A stretch of 64,000 nt of DNA, taken from positions 31,486 to 95,485 of the forward strand of contig CACRXP010001262.1 of the NCBI GenBank assembly GCA_902702965.1, in the 5' to 3' direction. The notes beneath the pieces were generated by a model, which saw nothing but the letters and a program-made list of their open reading frames with translations, ran no database searches and was not told the DNA's origin. Below are positions 52,735 to 63,689 of the stretch, one piece after another (position 1 is the first letter of the stretch; the number at the start of each line of letters is the position of its first letter). The stretch is from Spirometra erinaceieuropaei. Taxonomy: Eukaryota > Platyhelminthes > Cestoda > Diphyllobothriidea > Diphyllobothriidae. The translations under genes and the position numbers were made by a program.

Positions 52735-53127
52735 ATGATGGGTGATGGATGAGCATGTGGTACCGTCCTGACTTTCAGCCGGCAAGGGTTACTAAACCAA
52801 ATCTATGTTTCATGTTTCTAAGGTGCTAGGAGGCAACTGATATAACGGTCTGAAGAAGGCGTCAACAGGGCTTGACGATGTGGAAGGCGATTGGAATAGT
52901 TGAAGTTATGGTACAGGGGGTTCCAGTCTGCAAGAACTCGTGAGAAGTGCACCTTCTATAAGTGTGGTTTGGTGAGGACGACGGAAAGACGTCAAGTCCC
53001 GGGCAAGGCGATTATTGGTTTGAACTGTCTGTTTTTTCCACGAATCCTTCGTCGGAGGTGCGGCGAAAACAACGCGACAAACAGTTTAAGTAAGAAAACA
53101 GTATAAGCGTTAACCGCCGGGCAGCAG
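52735..53127. other. No gene recognised
   Basis: A short SINE-like scrap ('gacgggcgctcaccgatgat') lies at about 52721-52740. The rest is unplaced. Confidence 0.4.
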
Positions 53128-53434
53128 TCGCATGTCCAGGAGGTCTGCAGTTGTCCCCTTTCGCGGTCCTCAGGGCCGCCGCTTGCCCGTGTCGCCGTCG
53201 GTTCGCCAAACGCGCGTGGCTCAACCTCCGGCTCGCGATGCCATGGCGCCGATCGATATTTCTCTCTTCATCGATTGGCCGCAGTCAGACGAAGTTCGGG
53301 GCATGCATTTGCCTGGTGAAAACGCTAGCTGCAGCTGCTTGCGGTGCTGTCTGTACGTCCTCCGTCTCAGCAAAGGCTCGTCTACCCTGCACTTTGATTT
53401 GGGAGAACCCAGGTTGTTGACTATCGTACATCGA
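53128..53434 (+). repeat. R1 LTR copy
   Basis: 'gatcgatatttctctcttca', 'gattggccgcagtcagacga', 'gctgtctgtacgtcctccgt' match 45-190 and 24405-24550. No primer site follows, so it may be a solo or 3' LTR. A 30-bp stretch at 53398-53430 recurs at 53590-53620. Confidence 0.55.
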
Positions 53435-53618
53435 AAATTCCGCCTTCCTGATTGTGTGAGTCTTGAGGGCTGGAATGGCGAGGTTTGTGGGCGTATACTA
53501 ATCGATTCATGGCCGGGATCACCGGCGCGTCCGCCTACCTATGCTTGACAATGAAGGTTATACAACGGTCCGTGTCTTCCTTAACTTTTGATTTGGGGAA
53601 CCTCGTGTTATTGACTAT

Positions 53619-54080
53619 GTAGCGACTAAGCGGTGATGGTGTACGCTCAGTACGCCACAACTCCAGGCCAGATCCCAAGTTGTGAGAAGCAGGACGCATT
53701 TTGGTTAGGGCACTTTATTCTGTACAGAATAGTAAAGGGGAAAGTTGCCAACCGGACGAGGGTGCGTCCGCGAGAGTGACGAGCCCTGTGTCGTCGAACG
53801 TCGCTTCTGCAAAAGTGTAGTTGCAGATTGTTTACTCTATTGTTCTGGACTGTTCCCGCCTGTCTTACCAATCAGCGATAGGAGTTGCGTTGATTGGCTC
53901 CGAGCCTATGCGAGAGTAGTGACAAGCCTCGCGTGGTGCAGACAGTGAATTGCAACGAGACAAATCGAAGCCGGGCAGACGTGCGTGCCATAGCAGTCTG
54001 TCGCTAGAACGTGGGTGCAGGCGCTAGCGAGAGGCGTGACGTAGCCATTATGGCTGTCCACTATAACTATCGCACCCCCT
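53619..54080 (+). repeat. R3 LTR of a Ty3/gypsy element
   Basis: Starts TGTAGCGACTAAGCGG and ends around ACTATCGCA, with CCAAT/ATTGG motifs near 53860-53900, and is followed five to ten bases later by the tRNA-Trp primer site. No coding follows, so only the left end of the element survives. Confidence 0.6.
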
Positions 54081-54084
54081 CAAG

Positions 54085-54102
54085 TGGTGACCCCGACGTT
54101 AT
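54085..54102 (+). promoter_or_regulatory. Primer-binding site complementary to tRNA-Trp
   Basis: TGGTGACCCCGACGTTAT differs by one base from the complement of the tRNA-Trp 3' end. Same type as the site at 24642-24659 but after a different LTR family. Confidence 0.75.
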
Positions 54103-54189
54103 ATGAACAAGCAACTTTCCTATCTAGAGTCAAGCTATCGAGCTCGATCAAGAATACTCACAGCCCTAGAGAGTAGTAGATAATTGGGA

Positions 54190-54660
54190 TAATTGGATTT
54201 GGTCGCCTGCATCGGAGGCGAAATGCAGGTCGTCCGCGTGGCACGCGTAGGCGGGCTGTTTAGATATGTGAACCACCGCGTCAACCGCCACCACCCGGTC
54301 ACCTTGACTCTGCCTTGCCACCGGAGCACTGCGGTTGGCATGAGAGGAGAGGATGCTGTCGATATCACGCAAGTCTGTTTCATTACAAACTAATTCACAC
54401 GCAAGTCACCGCTGCATGACCTTCCTTTTTCGGCAACGGGGAGCGTTGATGCTCGTGAATGTCGGACTGTCGGACTTGCCTGGCAGGGACCTCATCCCCT
54501 CCTACCGCCCCCCATCGTGTCCCAAGGTCAAGGGGAGTGGAGATGACGGTTGAGGAGGTGGATGACCTAAAATGCAGCCTCTACTAGCAAGCGCAATACA
54601 TGGGCCCTTCTCTCCATCCATATAAAGCAGAATATTCAGTATCAGTATCAGTATCGCACA
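54190..54660 (+). mobile_element. LINE 3' region related to L7, with (CAGTAT)n tail
   Basis: 'gcgtggcacgcgtaggcggg' matches 58835-58850, and 'cacacgcaagtcaccgctgc' matches 58988-59007. The right end 'attcagtatcagtatcagta' at 54632-54654 is a short tandem tail typical of RTE-type insertions. Internally deleted. Confidence 0.5.
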
Positions 54661-55634
54661 GGGACATCATATTGACGAAATCCCACCTTATTGTCTGCAG
54701 TTCGCATCTAGACTCGGGAACAGAACTGTGTACGCAGGGTGGACAGAAGTTTACCTCATAAAACTTATTTCCTTCAGACAGCTATATCACTATCGTCGCA
54801 ATCCCTGAAGGCTTCCGGAAGAGTACACGAGGTTTCCACAACTACAGGACAAAAATCCGTCGCTCGTTAGAGAACGATGTTTAGTCAAACTCTTGAAACT
54901 GCCCACAGGTCTAGTTTTGCTCGTTCATGTATGACATAAACGTTTCTAGAAAAATTTCAAGACAAACAATGTCGAATGTCGATCTCGTTGCGTCACTAGT
55001 CACTTTACTCCGGCCATCCAAAGATCCAGCGCCTCCTCCACACTATAACTCAAGCGTCTTCATAGTAATTAAATCGAACCAAATCATAGGGTAGATAAGT
55101 TGGATCCGAATGTGGTATTTAAACGCAACAAGGCCCAAATATTCCGAAAACATCCAGGCAGGCAACTCAAGCCTCGTGTGAGTACAAACTCTGTAGAGGC
55201 TTTGATTACGCGAAGCGTCAACAATCGCTGGAGTGGGCAACCTGATAATTTGATTAACGTCGCCACATAATTGCCGTTTTAGTGGCGTTTCAACTCCACA
55301 GACAAAAGCATTTGGCAGACTCATGCGGAAACACGTATCATGCTCCGCGAACAAGTCACTAAGCATTCATAGTGTGAACTATTATAAAAAAGCAGAACTC
55401 ATTTGTTTTCCGTTAAGTGTCCTTGCCGTTGTTTTGTTTTGTTATTATGGCTGGTTGCAGCGTTCGGCCTCGTCAATCAGACATTCTCTTAGCAAAAACT
55501 AAGGCTACTTGACGTACTGGTGAAAGCCTACTACGGCGATGACGACTACCATTACGGTAGTTCGACGTTCGTAAGAGTGGAGGTCCGCCGCTACCCCAGG
55601 CGGCGGAAAGGTTCGCGGCTGCTGCCGCTGCCGC
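54661..55634. other. Unassigned; 107-codon minus frame at 55043-55366
   Basis: The minus frame contains TPLKRQLCGDVNQIIRLPTP and ARTRLELPAWMF-like sequence with fairly even codon use, but no family is recognised. It may be an unrecognised LINE piece or chance. Confidence 0.3.
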
Positions 55635-55685
55635 TACCACCACCACCACCACCACCACCACCACCACCACCACCACCACCACCAC

Positions 55686-55717
<32 letters not shown>
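55635..55717. repeat. (CCA)n-(CCG)n microsatellite
   Basis: About 18 CCA units then about 9 CCG units. The long proline frame across it is trivial. Confidence 0.95.
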
Positions 55718-55719
<2 letters not shown>

Positions 55720-56440
55720 GATGTCCTGCGGGCCTTTTGCGGTCACCGCTCTGTAAAATTGGAACAACTACCAATGAGAAGTGCCGAAAAGCGTCTAATT
55801 CGTGTCCGCCCGTGGCACGAGCCGCCATCATGGTTACAAGTTCAAAGTATCGACCGCATAGGCAGACTTAATAAAGTGCACTGCACGTGCAAGTGAGTCC
55901 TGGAGGTCACTTTAGAAGTGGCGGCCTTCGGGTGAGTCGAAAATTTACACAATAGTGCTGCCGTCGACAAGGAATGAAACCAGACAGTTGCCTTTGACTA
56001 GGACTGCCTGGAAAGTACGGTCTGGAACTGCTTTGTCGACTTCGAAAAAAAAACAATCCTGAACCCTTAAGTAATCCGAGACAAAATAAGTTTTTAGCAA
56101 ACAGGCAAAAGCAAGAGAGTTAGAACGTTGACAGAGGTGATAGAGTGATCTCCAACTAACAATGGAAGGAGCAATGACCACCGCGATATGCAGACAGACA
56201 GATAGACACTGGCGATTCCCGCGAGCATTATCATATCGTTCCGACTGCCAATGACGCTCGCGGATGTTAGTTATTTTTTTCCATGCGTTCTGCGTGAGTC
56301 ATCCACTGCCAATTTGTGCTTCTAGGGCCCTGTCGCAGCAGTTAGAGCCGTGTATATATCTTGAACACTACAGACCTCGGGTCAGGACCCCCAACAGTCG
56401 AAAAAGAATATAGGCGATATTATCGAGAAATCTGTAATTG
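55718..56440. other. No gene recognised
   Basis: Short frames only. Confidence 0.4.
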
Positions 56441-56444
56441 TGGA

Positions 56445-56830
56445 GGTGCGTTCACCGATCGCGTTACGGGACTGTCGTGCGTGGGGCTCGATCTAAAGCT
56501 CCGCAGCGACTAACGGTACATACAGGGAAGAACTACTGACAAGGAGAAGGGAGACTAGGGTGGCCATTTCTGGCCTGTTTGCCGTCATCGTCCAACCATA
56601 CCCCCCCCCCCCCGAGGTGTGCAATACTCGAGGCTCGGATCCGCGACCTGCTGTTCAACGCCCCCCTCCACTGAGCCACGGAATCCGCGTCGCTGTGCGA
56701 CTGCCTACGAGGCTCGAGTTTAAGCCCCGTGACAGAGCGGGACGAGTAGATCCCGCGTCGAGTTTTCATTATACCCGATCGCAATCGACAGGATAACAGG
56801 CCCGTGGCTGACTGGTTAGGGTGTGGGAAT
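56445..56830 (-). mobile_element. Family S SINE, diverged and rearranged
   Basis: 5'-type piece (56445-56510), then tail 'tggccatttctggcctgttt', a C-run at 56600-56611, damaged B/A-box region (56625-56690), a 5' part to about 56780, and a forward-type A box 'cccgtggctgactggttagg' at 56801-56820. At least one internal deletion. Confidence 0.55.
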
Positions 56831-56838
56831 TTTTCGGT

Positions 56839-57132
56839 AAGATGTGGTTATGTACATAATACTGCTGGGTTAGGGTTTAGGGCAGCAGTTATGGGTTGGG
56901 GTTCGGATTAAGGTTAGGGGTCAGGGCTTAGTGTTAGGGGCTAGGGCAACTATTTCTCAACCACTCAAAGTGCAACCGCGCATCCCTCCTAGGTTTTATT
57001 TTGCATACAATTGCTTGACCTCGTCGCCTGTGCGTCCCCCGGCCTCACCTGCAAAAAGCCCTATTACCACCGGTCCCGTATCACAGGTGGCTGGGGTTTG
57101 GTTGCCTCAGGTGGGGCTATATTACCACATCT
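56839..57132. mobile_element. Inverted-repeat element family T, reversed, with TTAGGG-like array
   Basis: The ends AGATGTGGTTATGTACATA and ATATTACCACATCT are inverted. The array of TTAGGG/TTAGGGG-like units is at about 56868-56945, then the body in reverse ('caactatttctcaaccactc', 'ttaccaccggtcccgtatca'). Confidence 0.85.
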
Positions 57133-57199
57133 GACCAATTTTTCTCAAGAGATCGAGGACTCGATCGCTAACGGTTTCAGACCAGGAATTGAGTACGGT

Positions 57200-57290
57200 T
57201 GGTTGGTGGCGGCTAAAAAGCCAGAAGTGACCATTCCAGTCTCTCTCTCTCTCTCTTTTTCTTTCTCGTCTTTGTCGGTAGTCTTACCCT
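57200..57290 (+). mobile_element. Family S SINE tail with (CT)n
   Basis: 'ggcggctaaaaagccagaag', 'tgaccattccagtctctctc' then a CT repeat (57238-57260) and 'gtctttgtcggtagt'. Only the tail is present. Confidence 0.6.
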
Positions 57291-57321
57291 CCGAAAGAAA
57301 TGTGCATTTTGTTCAAAAGAG

Positions 57322-58360
57322 ATGAAGTGCAGTTGGAACAAGCTTGATGACAAGGCTCACCCAAACCGCTTGGCTAGCGATGGGTGTTTTGGAGGGTTGG
57401 ATAAATCAGGCCAGGCAAGCCTTCGGCCAGTTAAAACACTCCGTCAGGGCCGTCGTAGCACCCTACTCAAGCAGAAAACTGAAGATATGAGGGGCTATTG
57501 TCCTGAAAACATTCGTGCACGGGGCAGAGACGCATAAGGTTTATGAGAGTCAGGCAAGAAGACTCAACCGGCTTCGCCTCAACTGCCCCCAAAGAATATA
57601 GGGACCACGAAAGGATCCCATATGATGAGATTCTGGAAAGGGTCGGCGTCCTCAGTATCCATACCATGCTGGGACAGATATAACTGCAATGGAGTGGCCA
57701 CGTTGTGAGGACGGACAATCGGTGTCTCCCGCGACATAGTCACGGGTGGTCGCAGACAAGGCAAATAAAAGCGTTGCTAAAATGACGTCTTTAAAACCTT
57801 ATGAAGACACCTGCAAATACCTCCAGAGGCCTGGGAAGACCTCATTCAAGATTGACAGACATGGAGCACTGTCGTAATGACTAGAATGGCCATCTTTGGA
57901 GGCAACCGAATAGGCGCTGTAAAGGCAGCTAGAGAGACCAGCAGGACTCAAGTGCCATGGAACAATGACGCCAACACCCAAAGGTTGCAATCGTGTCCAC
58001 ACTGTCAGTGGACATTCTGGGCACGGATTAGCTCAGTTGGACACCTGCGGACCCAGTGCAATGTCATCAAGACTAACCGGTCTCTTGTCTCGCAACGCAT
58101 CACCGCCACTGCCACCACTAGCGAAGCCAATGTGGACACACATGCCTTAGTGAAAACCTATAGTTATTGCCCAATACCACCGACAATGTTGACTCAAGTC
58201 CAACCTGCAACCACTGTGATCGCACTTCCTCATCGGACATTGGCTTGGCCGGCCGCTTGTGAATCCATCGTATGGAGACAGGTGAAACAGTGTCTGCAGC
58301 CCCGACACACATCCGTCACCAGTGCCAGATAATCGGTCATCGAGTGGGCCCATTCAGCCA
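57322..58360 (+). pseudogene. RTE-like LINE: reverse transcriptase end and C2HC zinc finger
   Basis: Readable pieces in order: AETHKVYESQARRLNRLRLN (57520-57590; 'ETW.V......LN.FH...LR'), ILERVGVLSIHTMLGQI (57630-57680), a 'W.GHV.R...R.P' piece in another phase (57690-57750), KMTSLKPYEDTCKYLQRPGK (57775-57840), then the frame 57877-58332 with NRIGAVKAARETSRTQ, CPHCQWTFWARI and GHLRTQC (about residues 41-62). The terminal zinc finger is characteristic of this LINE type in flatworms. Many frameshifts, and the catalytic part is absent. Confidence 0.8.
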
Positions 58361-58990
58361 CGAACGCTTCAATGAAAATCTGCCGAGAAAGCAAAACCCC
58401 AACCCCCTACCTGCCCACACACACATCCCCTCCATTCCACGCGCCATAACCAGTAATAATCATACACTTTCGGGCGGCAAGCATGCGATCCCCTTTTCCG
58501 TCGCTGGCATGGCCATCGCACTGTTACATGTCGGTACATTCACATCTCACACAGGTGGGAAGCGCGCCCTTTGATTTATTCTGGTAAGGAGTGATCGGCT
58601 CGTGCGTGGTACGCGTAGACTGGGCGTCTAGCTCTGTCAGCCACTGCGTCAAATTTCGTCAGTTGACAGGCTCGGACAGTCGACTGATGCATAGGAGAGG
58701 GAAGAGATAGTTAGACTGACCCTCGGAAACTCATCCCATGCCAAGTCAACGCATTCCCCACTGTAAGAAATTTAACGCGAGACCCGAGCCGCCCCCCACG
58801 CAAGTCCGATGCATAATGTGGATGTCAGATCGTGCGTGGCACGCGTAGATAACCGTTCGGCTTTGTCAACCACTAAGTCCGACCTCCGTCTCCGTTTGTT
58901 CAACATCATCCCGCCCACGGAGCGGCGAATGAGGGAGGATAGAGTGGGGTGGATGCTGCAAGAGTTCGTCCCATTATAAACTAGTTCACG
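58361..58990 (+). mobile_element. LINE 3' untranslated region (family L7)
   Basis: Follows directly after the LINE frame and is repeated at 14060-14725 ('cacacacatcccctccattc', 'cataatgtggatgtcagatc', 'gtgcgtggcacgcgtagata'). The repeat independent of coding shows 5' truncation elsewhere. Confidence 0.65.
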
Positions 58991-59128
58991 CGCAGGTCAC
59001 TGGTGCTGCGGCCTCTCCACACGGTGGATGTCGTCCTTCGGATGAGCCAGAACATGTTCACACTAGCCTTGGATCTGATTAGTCTGTATCGACGGCCATG
59101 ATTAGTTACGCACCATGCAGAGCCTCTC

Positions 59129-59427
59129 GATATCGCGCCGCTGTGCGGTTGCTGGTTGGACTCCATAGGGAGCCCCAAGACACAACGGGACGAGCGAGTT
59201 CTGTAACACGACCGGTGAGCGCCCATCCATTATTTTATACATCTGATCGCAACCGACAGGACAACGAGTCCATAGCTCAGTGGTTAGAGGCGTTGGACTT
59301 CAAACCAACAGGTCGCAAGGTCGAACCCTAGGTGTTCCACACTTCGGGTTTAGGTGTGACTGGCTGATGACGGCTAATGAGCACGAAACGGCCATTCTAG
59401 TCTCTCTTGTCTTTGCCGGTAATGTTA
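59129..59427 (+). mobile_element. tRNA-derived SINE, family S
   Basis: 'gcgccgctgtgcggttgctg', then A box CATAGCTCAGTGGTTAGAGG at 59271-59290 and B box AGGTCGAACCC around 59318-59328, then 'ggtgttccacacttcgggtt' and 'tctcttgtctttgccggtaa'. The A box is the most tRNA-like of the family. Confidence 0.8.
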
Positions 59428-59429
59428 CT

Positions 59430-61315
59430 CTGCAGGTTGAGAAACAGTATTCACCGGTATTTTTGAGGCCTGGCATCTCAAACCGCATTTTTGGCTAGCT
59501 ATCTTCAGAAACAGGAGAACCCACCAAAATGCAGTGATAGCGGTCGGAAAAGGTGGAAGATTCACGAGCAGTAAGTAACAATTGAGAAGTTGAAATCAAA
59601 ATGGCTGATGCCGCCTTGTGCTTTCTTAGCTGGCCTCAACCGCACCGAGGTAGTGAGCGAGAACGGTGGCTACCCGATAGGGCAAAAAAAAGAGTCGTGG
59701 CTGTCAGACAGTGTCCAACTAACGGCCAAGCCTACCGTTCATGGAGTAAGCACTTTAGCGCTAGTATTAGAGAACGCCGCAGGCGGAGATTAGGCAAAGT
59801 TGGCGGATGAGACCTATGGACCATAGTATTCAATCCGTGGACGTTGCAGGAGATTAGCTAAGAGGCACCATGGGTGATGTGAAGCAGAGAGCTGATAATG
59901 CGAGCAGTGATCCGGACATACTGGTTTCGGCTAGCAAACAGTCCGGAGCGGTCTGAAACCCCAGACCCCGAACGAACATATGTCGCGGAAGGTTGCTTCC
60001 TCTCCAGTAGTATAATCCATCACGAAAATAGCTACTTTGTTCGACACCTCACTACTTTATGCCATTTGAAAGTGAGCTTCACCAAACATGCAGGCAAAGC
60101 CTCCTTCGGCATGCCAAAGGCCGGACATCGTAAAAACTGAGCACCACAGGCACTTCGTCGTCGTGGTCGTCGTCGCGTTAGTTCAGTCATCTGAATCCCC
60201 AACTCAGAAATGAAGAGTCGTGCGTCCAGAGCGAAAATAAAGCAAACCGTTCGGTTTGTGCAACTTCCCTGAGAAATCATACCTCTTTTTCTAACTAATG
60301 CCGCCAACTCGTGAAAGGGCCGGTGTTGATGAACTAACCGGGTCCGATGCAATCGCAGAAAGGGCTTGCGAAACAGCAACTGCTTGAATTTGGATGATGT
60401 GTCTTGCCCAAAAGAAAATCACTAGGTTGCTGCATTCTTTCGCCATCCCTAGGAGTACTTTCATTCAACTGCGGAAACGCTACCCATTTCGGCCTCTATA
60501 TTGCAGACGTGAGTAGGCAGGAGCAAGGCTGTGAGGAGGCGACAGAACGTTGTCCATCTAAATACCAAGAGAATTTGTATGACAAGGCAGCCCGACGTCT
60601 GATGTGGGCCAATCCACCAACCGTTTCGCATGGGATACGCACGCAGCTACAAGTAGTTCCCATGATCCGATTTATAGCAGAACCTGAGAGGACCATAAAT
60701 TCGCTGAGCGCTGGCGGAGGTCAGAATGGCTTTACAGTGTCAGTCCAATGTTGGCCTACGTGAAAAAATAAGATGCAGATCGCTGTAGCAGCTTTAGGCA
60801 TCGACGCACTAATGAATTAATCAAGGTAAGCTAATTAATTGAGGTAAGTAGGCGGTGTACCGCCTCCGCAACAAACAGAATGTCGGCAAAACACATGTCT
60901 GGAATCATTGCCAGCACTCGCATGGCCAATATGGTATCTCACGCAACCTGTGTATACCACTGACTCTGTTGACAATTTATGACTATTACACGGCTATCTC
61001 GCTGCAGCTGATTGGATTTCGGCCCAAATGCCCATATGAGCTCTCGGAATGATCTTACAAATTTCGATTCTGATTTATTTACTCCAAATTGGCGGTTGAT
61101 TTCTGAGATTAAAAGTGGGTTGGGATGCGGCGACAAAATAACACGAATAAAAGGCCTTCTCACAACTGGGGATCATGCGGTCGTCGGGCAGGCGCACCTT
61201 TTACCAATGCGGACTAGAAGCCATTATGCTTGCATGAAGCGAACTGAGTACGCGGCCCCAGTGAAGTTCGAGACCACGATAGCTGACCCGTTAGCCGTCC
61301 GGTGAATTTTATATT
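59430..61315. other. No gene recognised
   Basis: Several small plus-strand frames (59590-59810, 60404-60763, 61012-61305) with no identifiable domain. This low-repeat stretch lies just downstream of LTO1 (on its 3' side), so it could hold host exons I cannot recognise. Confidence 0.35.
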
Positions 61316-61560
61316 GATTGCCTAGGGAATCCTCTCCGGGTAGTCAGCTTACAGTATCTGGATTGGTGGATTCTCTACGTCGTAGCAGGTTGACGGGTAA
61401 CTTGACCAACATGTTCACGGCTCTCAGCCGCGGCCTCGTAGTCCAGGTGGTTGGCTGTGCACAAGCCTTGCCCCCGCTGTCATGAGATCGAATCCTACCG
61501 AGACCGCCGAGTTTCTTCTACAAATGAGTCATTCAAGTATGTCAAACATCCACTTTTCAA
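61316..61560 (+). mobile_element. Family Q tRNA-like SINE, solitary and diverged
   Basis: 'tgattgcctagggaatcctc', 'gattggtggattct', 'ggttgacgggtaacttgacc', then the tRNA-like unit and 'gccgagtttcttctac'. A single forward unit, not paired as at 43 and 45 kb. Confidence 0.6.
61432..61506 (+). tRNA. Degenerate tRNA-like unit, family Q
   Basis: GGCCTCG acceptor and A-box-like TAGTCCAGGTGG are kept. The D arm has lost bases, and the B box is AGATCGAATCC. Non-functional. Confidence 0.45.
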
Positions 61561-61588
61561 ATACTTGTTAGCGGCCACTTAAATTCAC

Positions 61589-61655
61589 GGTAAGATGTGC
61601 TTATACAGCCCCACCTGAAGTAAAAAAACCCCAGCCACCTTGAATACGGGACCGC
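61589..61655. mobile_element. Family T fragment (left end)
   Basis: 'taagatgtgcttatacagcc' and 'ccagccaccttgaatacggg' match the left end of family T, then the similarity stops. Confidence 0.65.
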
Positions 61656-61948
61656 CACCAGACGACTCAACGTCCATCTGCTTAACTTCCTCTTCGTACT
61701 TCCACCCTGCCTAAGCAGGTAGAACGATCGGAGATGGTGCATTTACCTCCGAGGAGATTGAAAAGCCGAGGCAAAACGAGGTATCAAGAACGTTGCTGTA
61801 ATGTGGCACATTCGGCGAGATTGCAAATCTCATTAATTACACCGCCAAAATAAGGCATCAGTGTATGGGACGAGAATGCGTGAGGCAAAAAAGCTACAAA
61901 CAGCGATGCTTCACTGTGTTAATACACCAAATACATAGAAAAAAGGAG

Positions 61949-62431
61949 TCAGAAACTGAGGCCGTCCATCTTCCTACTGATTGTATTTACACCGAGTAGA
62001 CTGAGCAGCTGGCGTGCCTTGGCGCGAATTCTGGCCATTTCATCCTCAAAGTCAGGTCTTTTTACGAGCTCTGCGCAGGGAGATTGAAGCAAGCCCGGGG
62101 ATTGGGTCAACAGCGCCAACAGGGTCTTCGCCAGCTCCACATGACGATCGCTTCGACCACCTGCCGTCGTCGACGTCGTCGCCGTATGCGTGGAAAGCAC
62201 CTGATTGGCTAATCCCAGGTAGGAGTACAGCTCAGAACCCAGTTCAGCGCCATGCTGGACTCCACGGGCCCAGGCTGCATCCAGCTCAGGCTGACGATCG
62301 AGGGGGGTAGATTCGCTGTCGGACCTGGGGACATCCTTCGAGGAGAGATCGAAACCGGCCCTGTAGGCTTCTGAGTAGTAAGTCTGTTCAGCCAAAAAGA
62401 TCCGCTCGAGGAAGTCGTCTTCGGCGCTCAT
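61949..62431 (-). CDS. LTO1: LTO1/ORAOV1 homologue (Yae1-Lto1 complex subunit)
   Basis: A single frame of 160 codons from ATG at 62431 (MSAEDDFLERIFLAEQTYY...) to TGA at 61949. The conserved N-terminal helix (DDFLERIFLAEQTYYSEAY, residues 5-23) is followed by the glycine-periodic segment of the Yae1/Lto1 family (G26; then G57, G61, G65 in WARGVQHGAELGSELYSYLG, residues 54-73), a variable Thr/Ser loop (about 80-92), a helical region (ELAKTLLALLTQSP, about 98-111), and the end RIRAKARQLLSLLGV...DGLSF. The length fits the family (about 130-170). The main difference is a ~20-residue insertion after residue 27. Lto1 with Yae1 is an adaptor that brings the ABC protein Rli1/ABCE1 to the cytosolic iron-sulfur assembly targeting complex. 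The C-terminal Leu-Ser-Phe fits the client motif for that complex. The frame stays open 18 codons upstream (to 62485), and TTCTTTCAACAGGG near 62469 could be a splice acceptor, so an upstream non-coding exon is possible. No intron is needed inside the CDS. Confidence 0.88.
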   Translation of the reverse strand: MSAEDDFLERIFLAEQTYYSEAYRAGFDLSSKDVPRSDSESTPLDRQPELDAAWARGVQHGAELGSELYSYLGLANQVLSTHTATTSTTAGGRSDRHVELAKTLLALLTQSPGLLQSPCAELVKRPDFEDEMARIRAKARQLLSLLGVNTISRKMDGLSF

Positions 62432-63659
62432 CGGACAGGACCCACCCTCAGAGATGGCAGCGTGGAGCCCTGTTGAAAGAACCACAATAATGCGCGTAGG
62501 AAGATTTTAGGAAAGTTGTGAAAATAAAGTCCTGAGGTGGTGTTAAAGAGGCTAAAGGCACCTCGAAAAGGCCGATGCATGCTCGTTTTGTTAGACTAAA
62601 TGGCCGGTGAAATATGTTCGTAGACCTTCGTAGTTAGTATTGAGATCAACACTACAGGTCCTCTCCCTACCATAGTAACTCGACAGAAAGGTAGCTCTGG
62701 CATACCAGAGCTAGCGACGAACCCATTGTAGGGGAGTGCATACCTACAGAGGGTAGAAAAATGGTGTTCGCGGACAGCGGTCTAATGTTAATTGAGTGGA
62801 TCCAGAAAGTGCAAACTGTGTATGACCACAAGAGTTACCTGTGTGCGGTAAATGTTGGTCTCGCGATCCTTTACTGTGGAATTTTTTGTTCGCGACAGGT
62901 TTTTCCATATGGGGACACTGGGTTATAAAGCAAAAGGCAAAGTGTTTTATCTAAGACCCTTAGGGATGTCAACACCAATGGACTCACTATCTGGCCACGG
63001 AGGTCCCTTTCGCTCAAGGAAATGTGAAGAATGTTCGGTTAACACATGTAGCTTCCGTTCTGCGTTCTAGACTCTGGCTGCCACGAAGCTTAGTGGATGC
63101 TCACTGGATTAGGATAAACTGTGCGGGCAATGCAACTCGCTTTTCGGGTCTTTGCTGTCGCAATACTCCGAGCCACAGTGGGAGGGAGCCCTTGGACGGC
63201 TCCTTTTGAAAGAGCGGAGGATTGGTCCTAATTGCAAAAAGGGTCTCAGTACCGACGTAATTTTCATGCTCTTTGCAAGATCTCCCCTACTTAGTCTTCT
63301 CACACTTACGTCTAGTGATGAGGGGGGGGGGGAGTCAGCCGAGAAAACTGTTAACCATCTGGTAGGGGTGTCCGCTCTGGTTGCCCTATATGACGACAGT
63401 CTTGTCAGCATACATATGTCAAGCCCTGAGACAATGTCTGCCGTCCGCTATGGGCAAACAGGGCAACAGAAGGATGGAGTAAGAACATCCTCGCGGTCAT
63501 CTGATCCCACAAAGGAAGGAATAAGCGGGGACAAATGCAATTCCCCCCTCTCAAGAGTCCAGTGTTGCCGTACACGCCCATGCCGTCATCTGAGGGGGGG
63601 GGGCGGAGAGGGTGAGGTGGTGAAATCTTATCGACAGAAGCGCACTTGGAACAGAGTCG
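62432..63659. other. Probable LTO1 upstream region; otherwise unassigned
   Basis: 'tggttctttcaacaggg' (minus strand, about 62490-62467) looks like a splice acceptor. No clear TATA or coding match. G-runs lie at 63321-63331 and 63594-63602. The frames 63152-63664 (plus) and 63405-63758 (minus) overlap and have no domain. Confidence 0.4.
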
Positions 63660-63689
63660 AATAGACGACTCACTGGCAGGACTAACTTG

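Noticed and set aside
55520..55756. Proline-rich frame and its mirror frames on the other strand
   Set aside because: Product of the CCA/CCG microsatellite. All three phases stay open for that reason.
62014..62310. 98-codon plus-strand frame opposite LTO1
   Set aside because: Antisense shadow of the LTO1 coding region, with no domain of its own.
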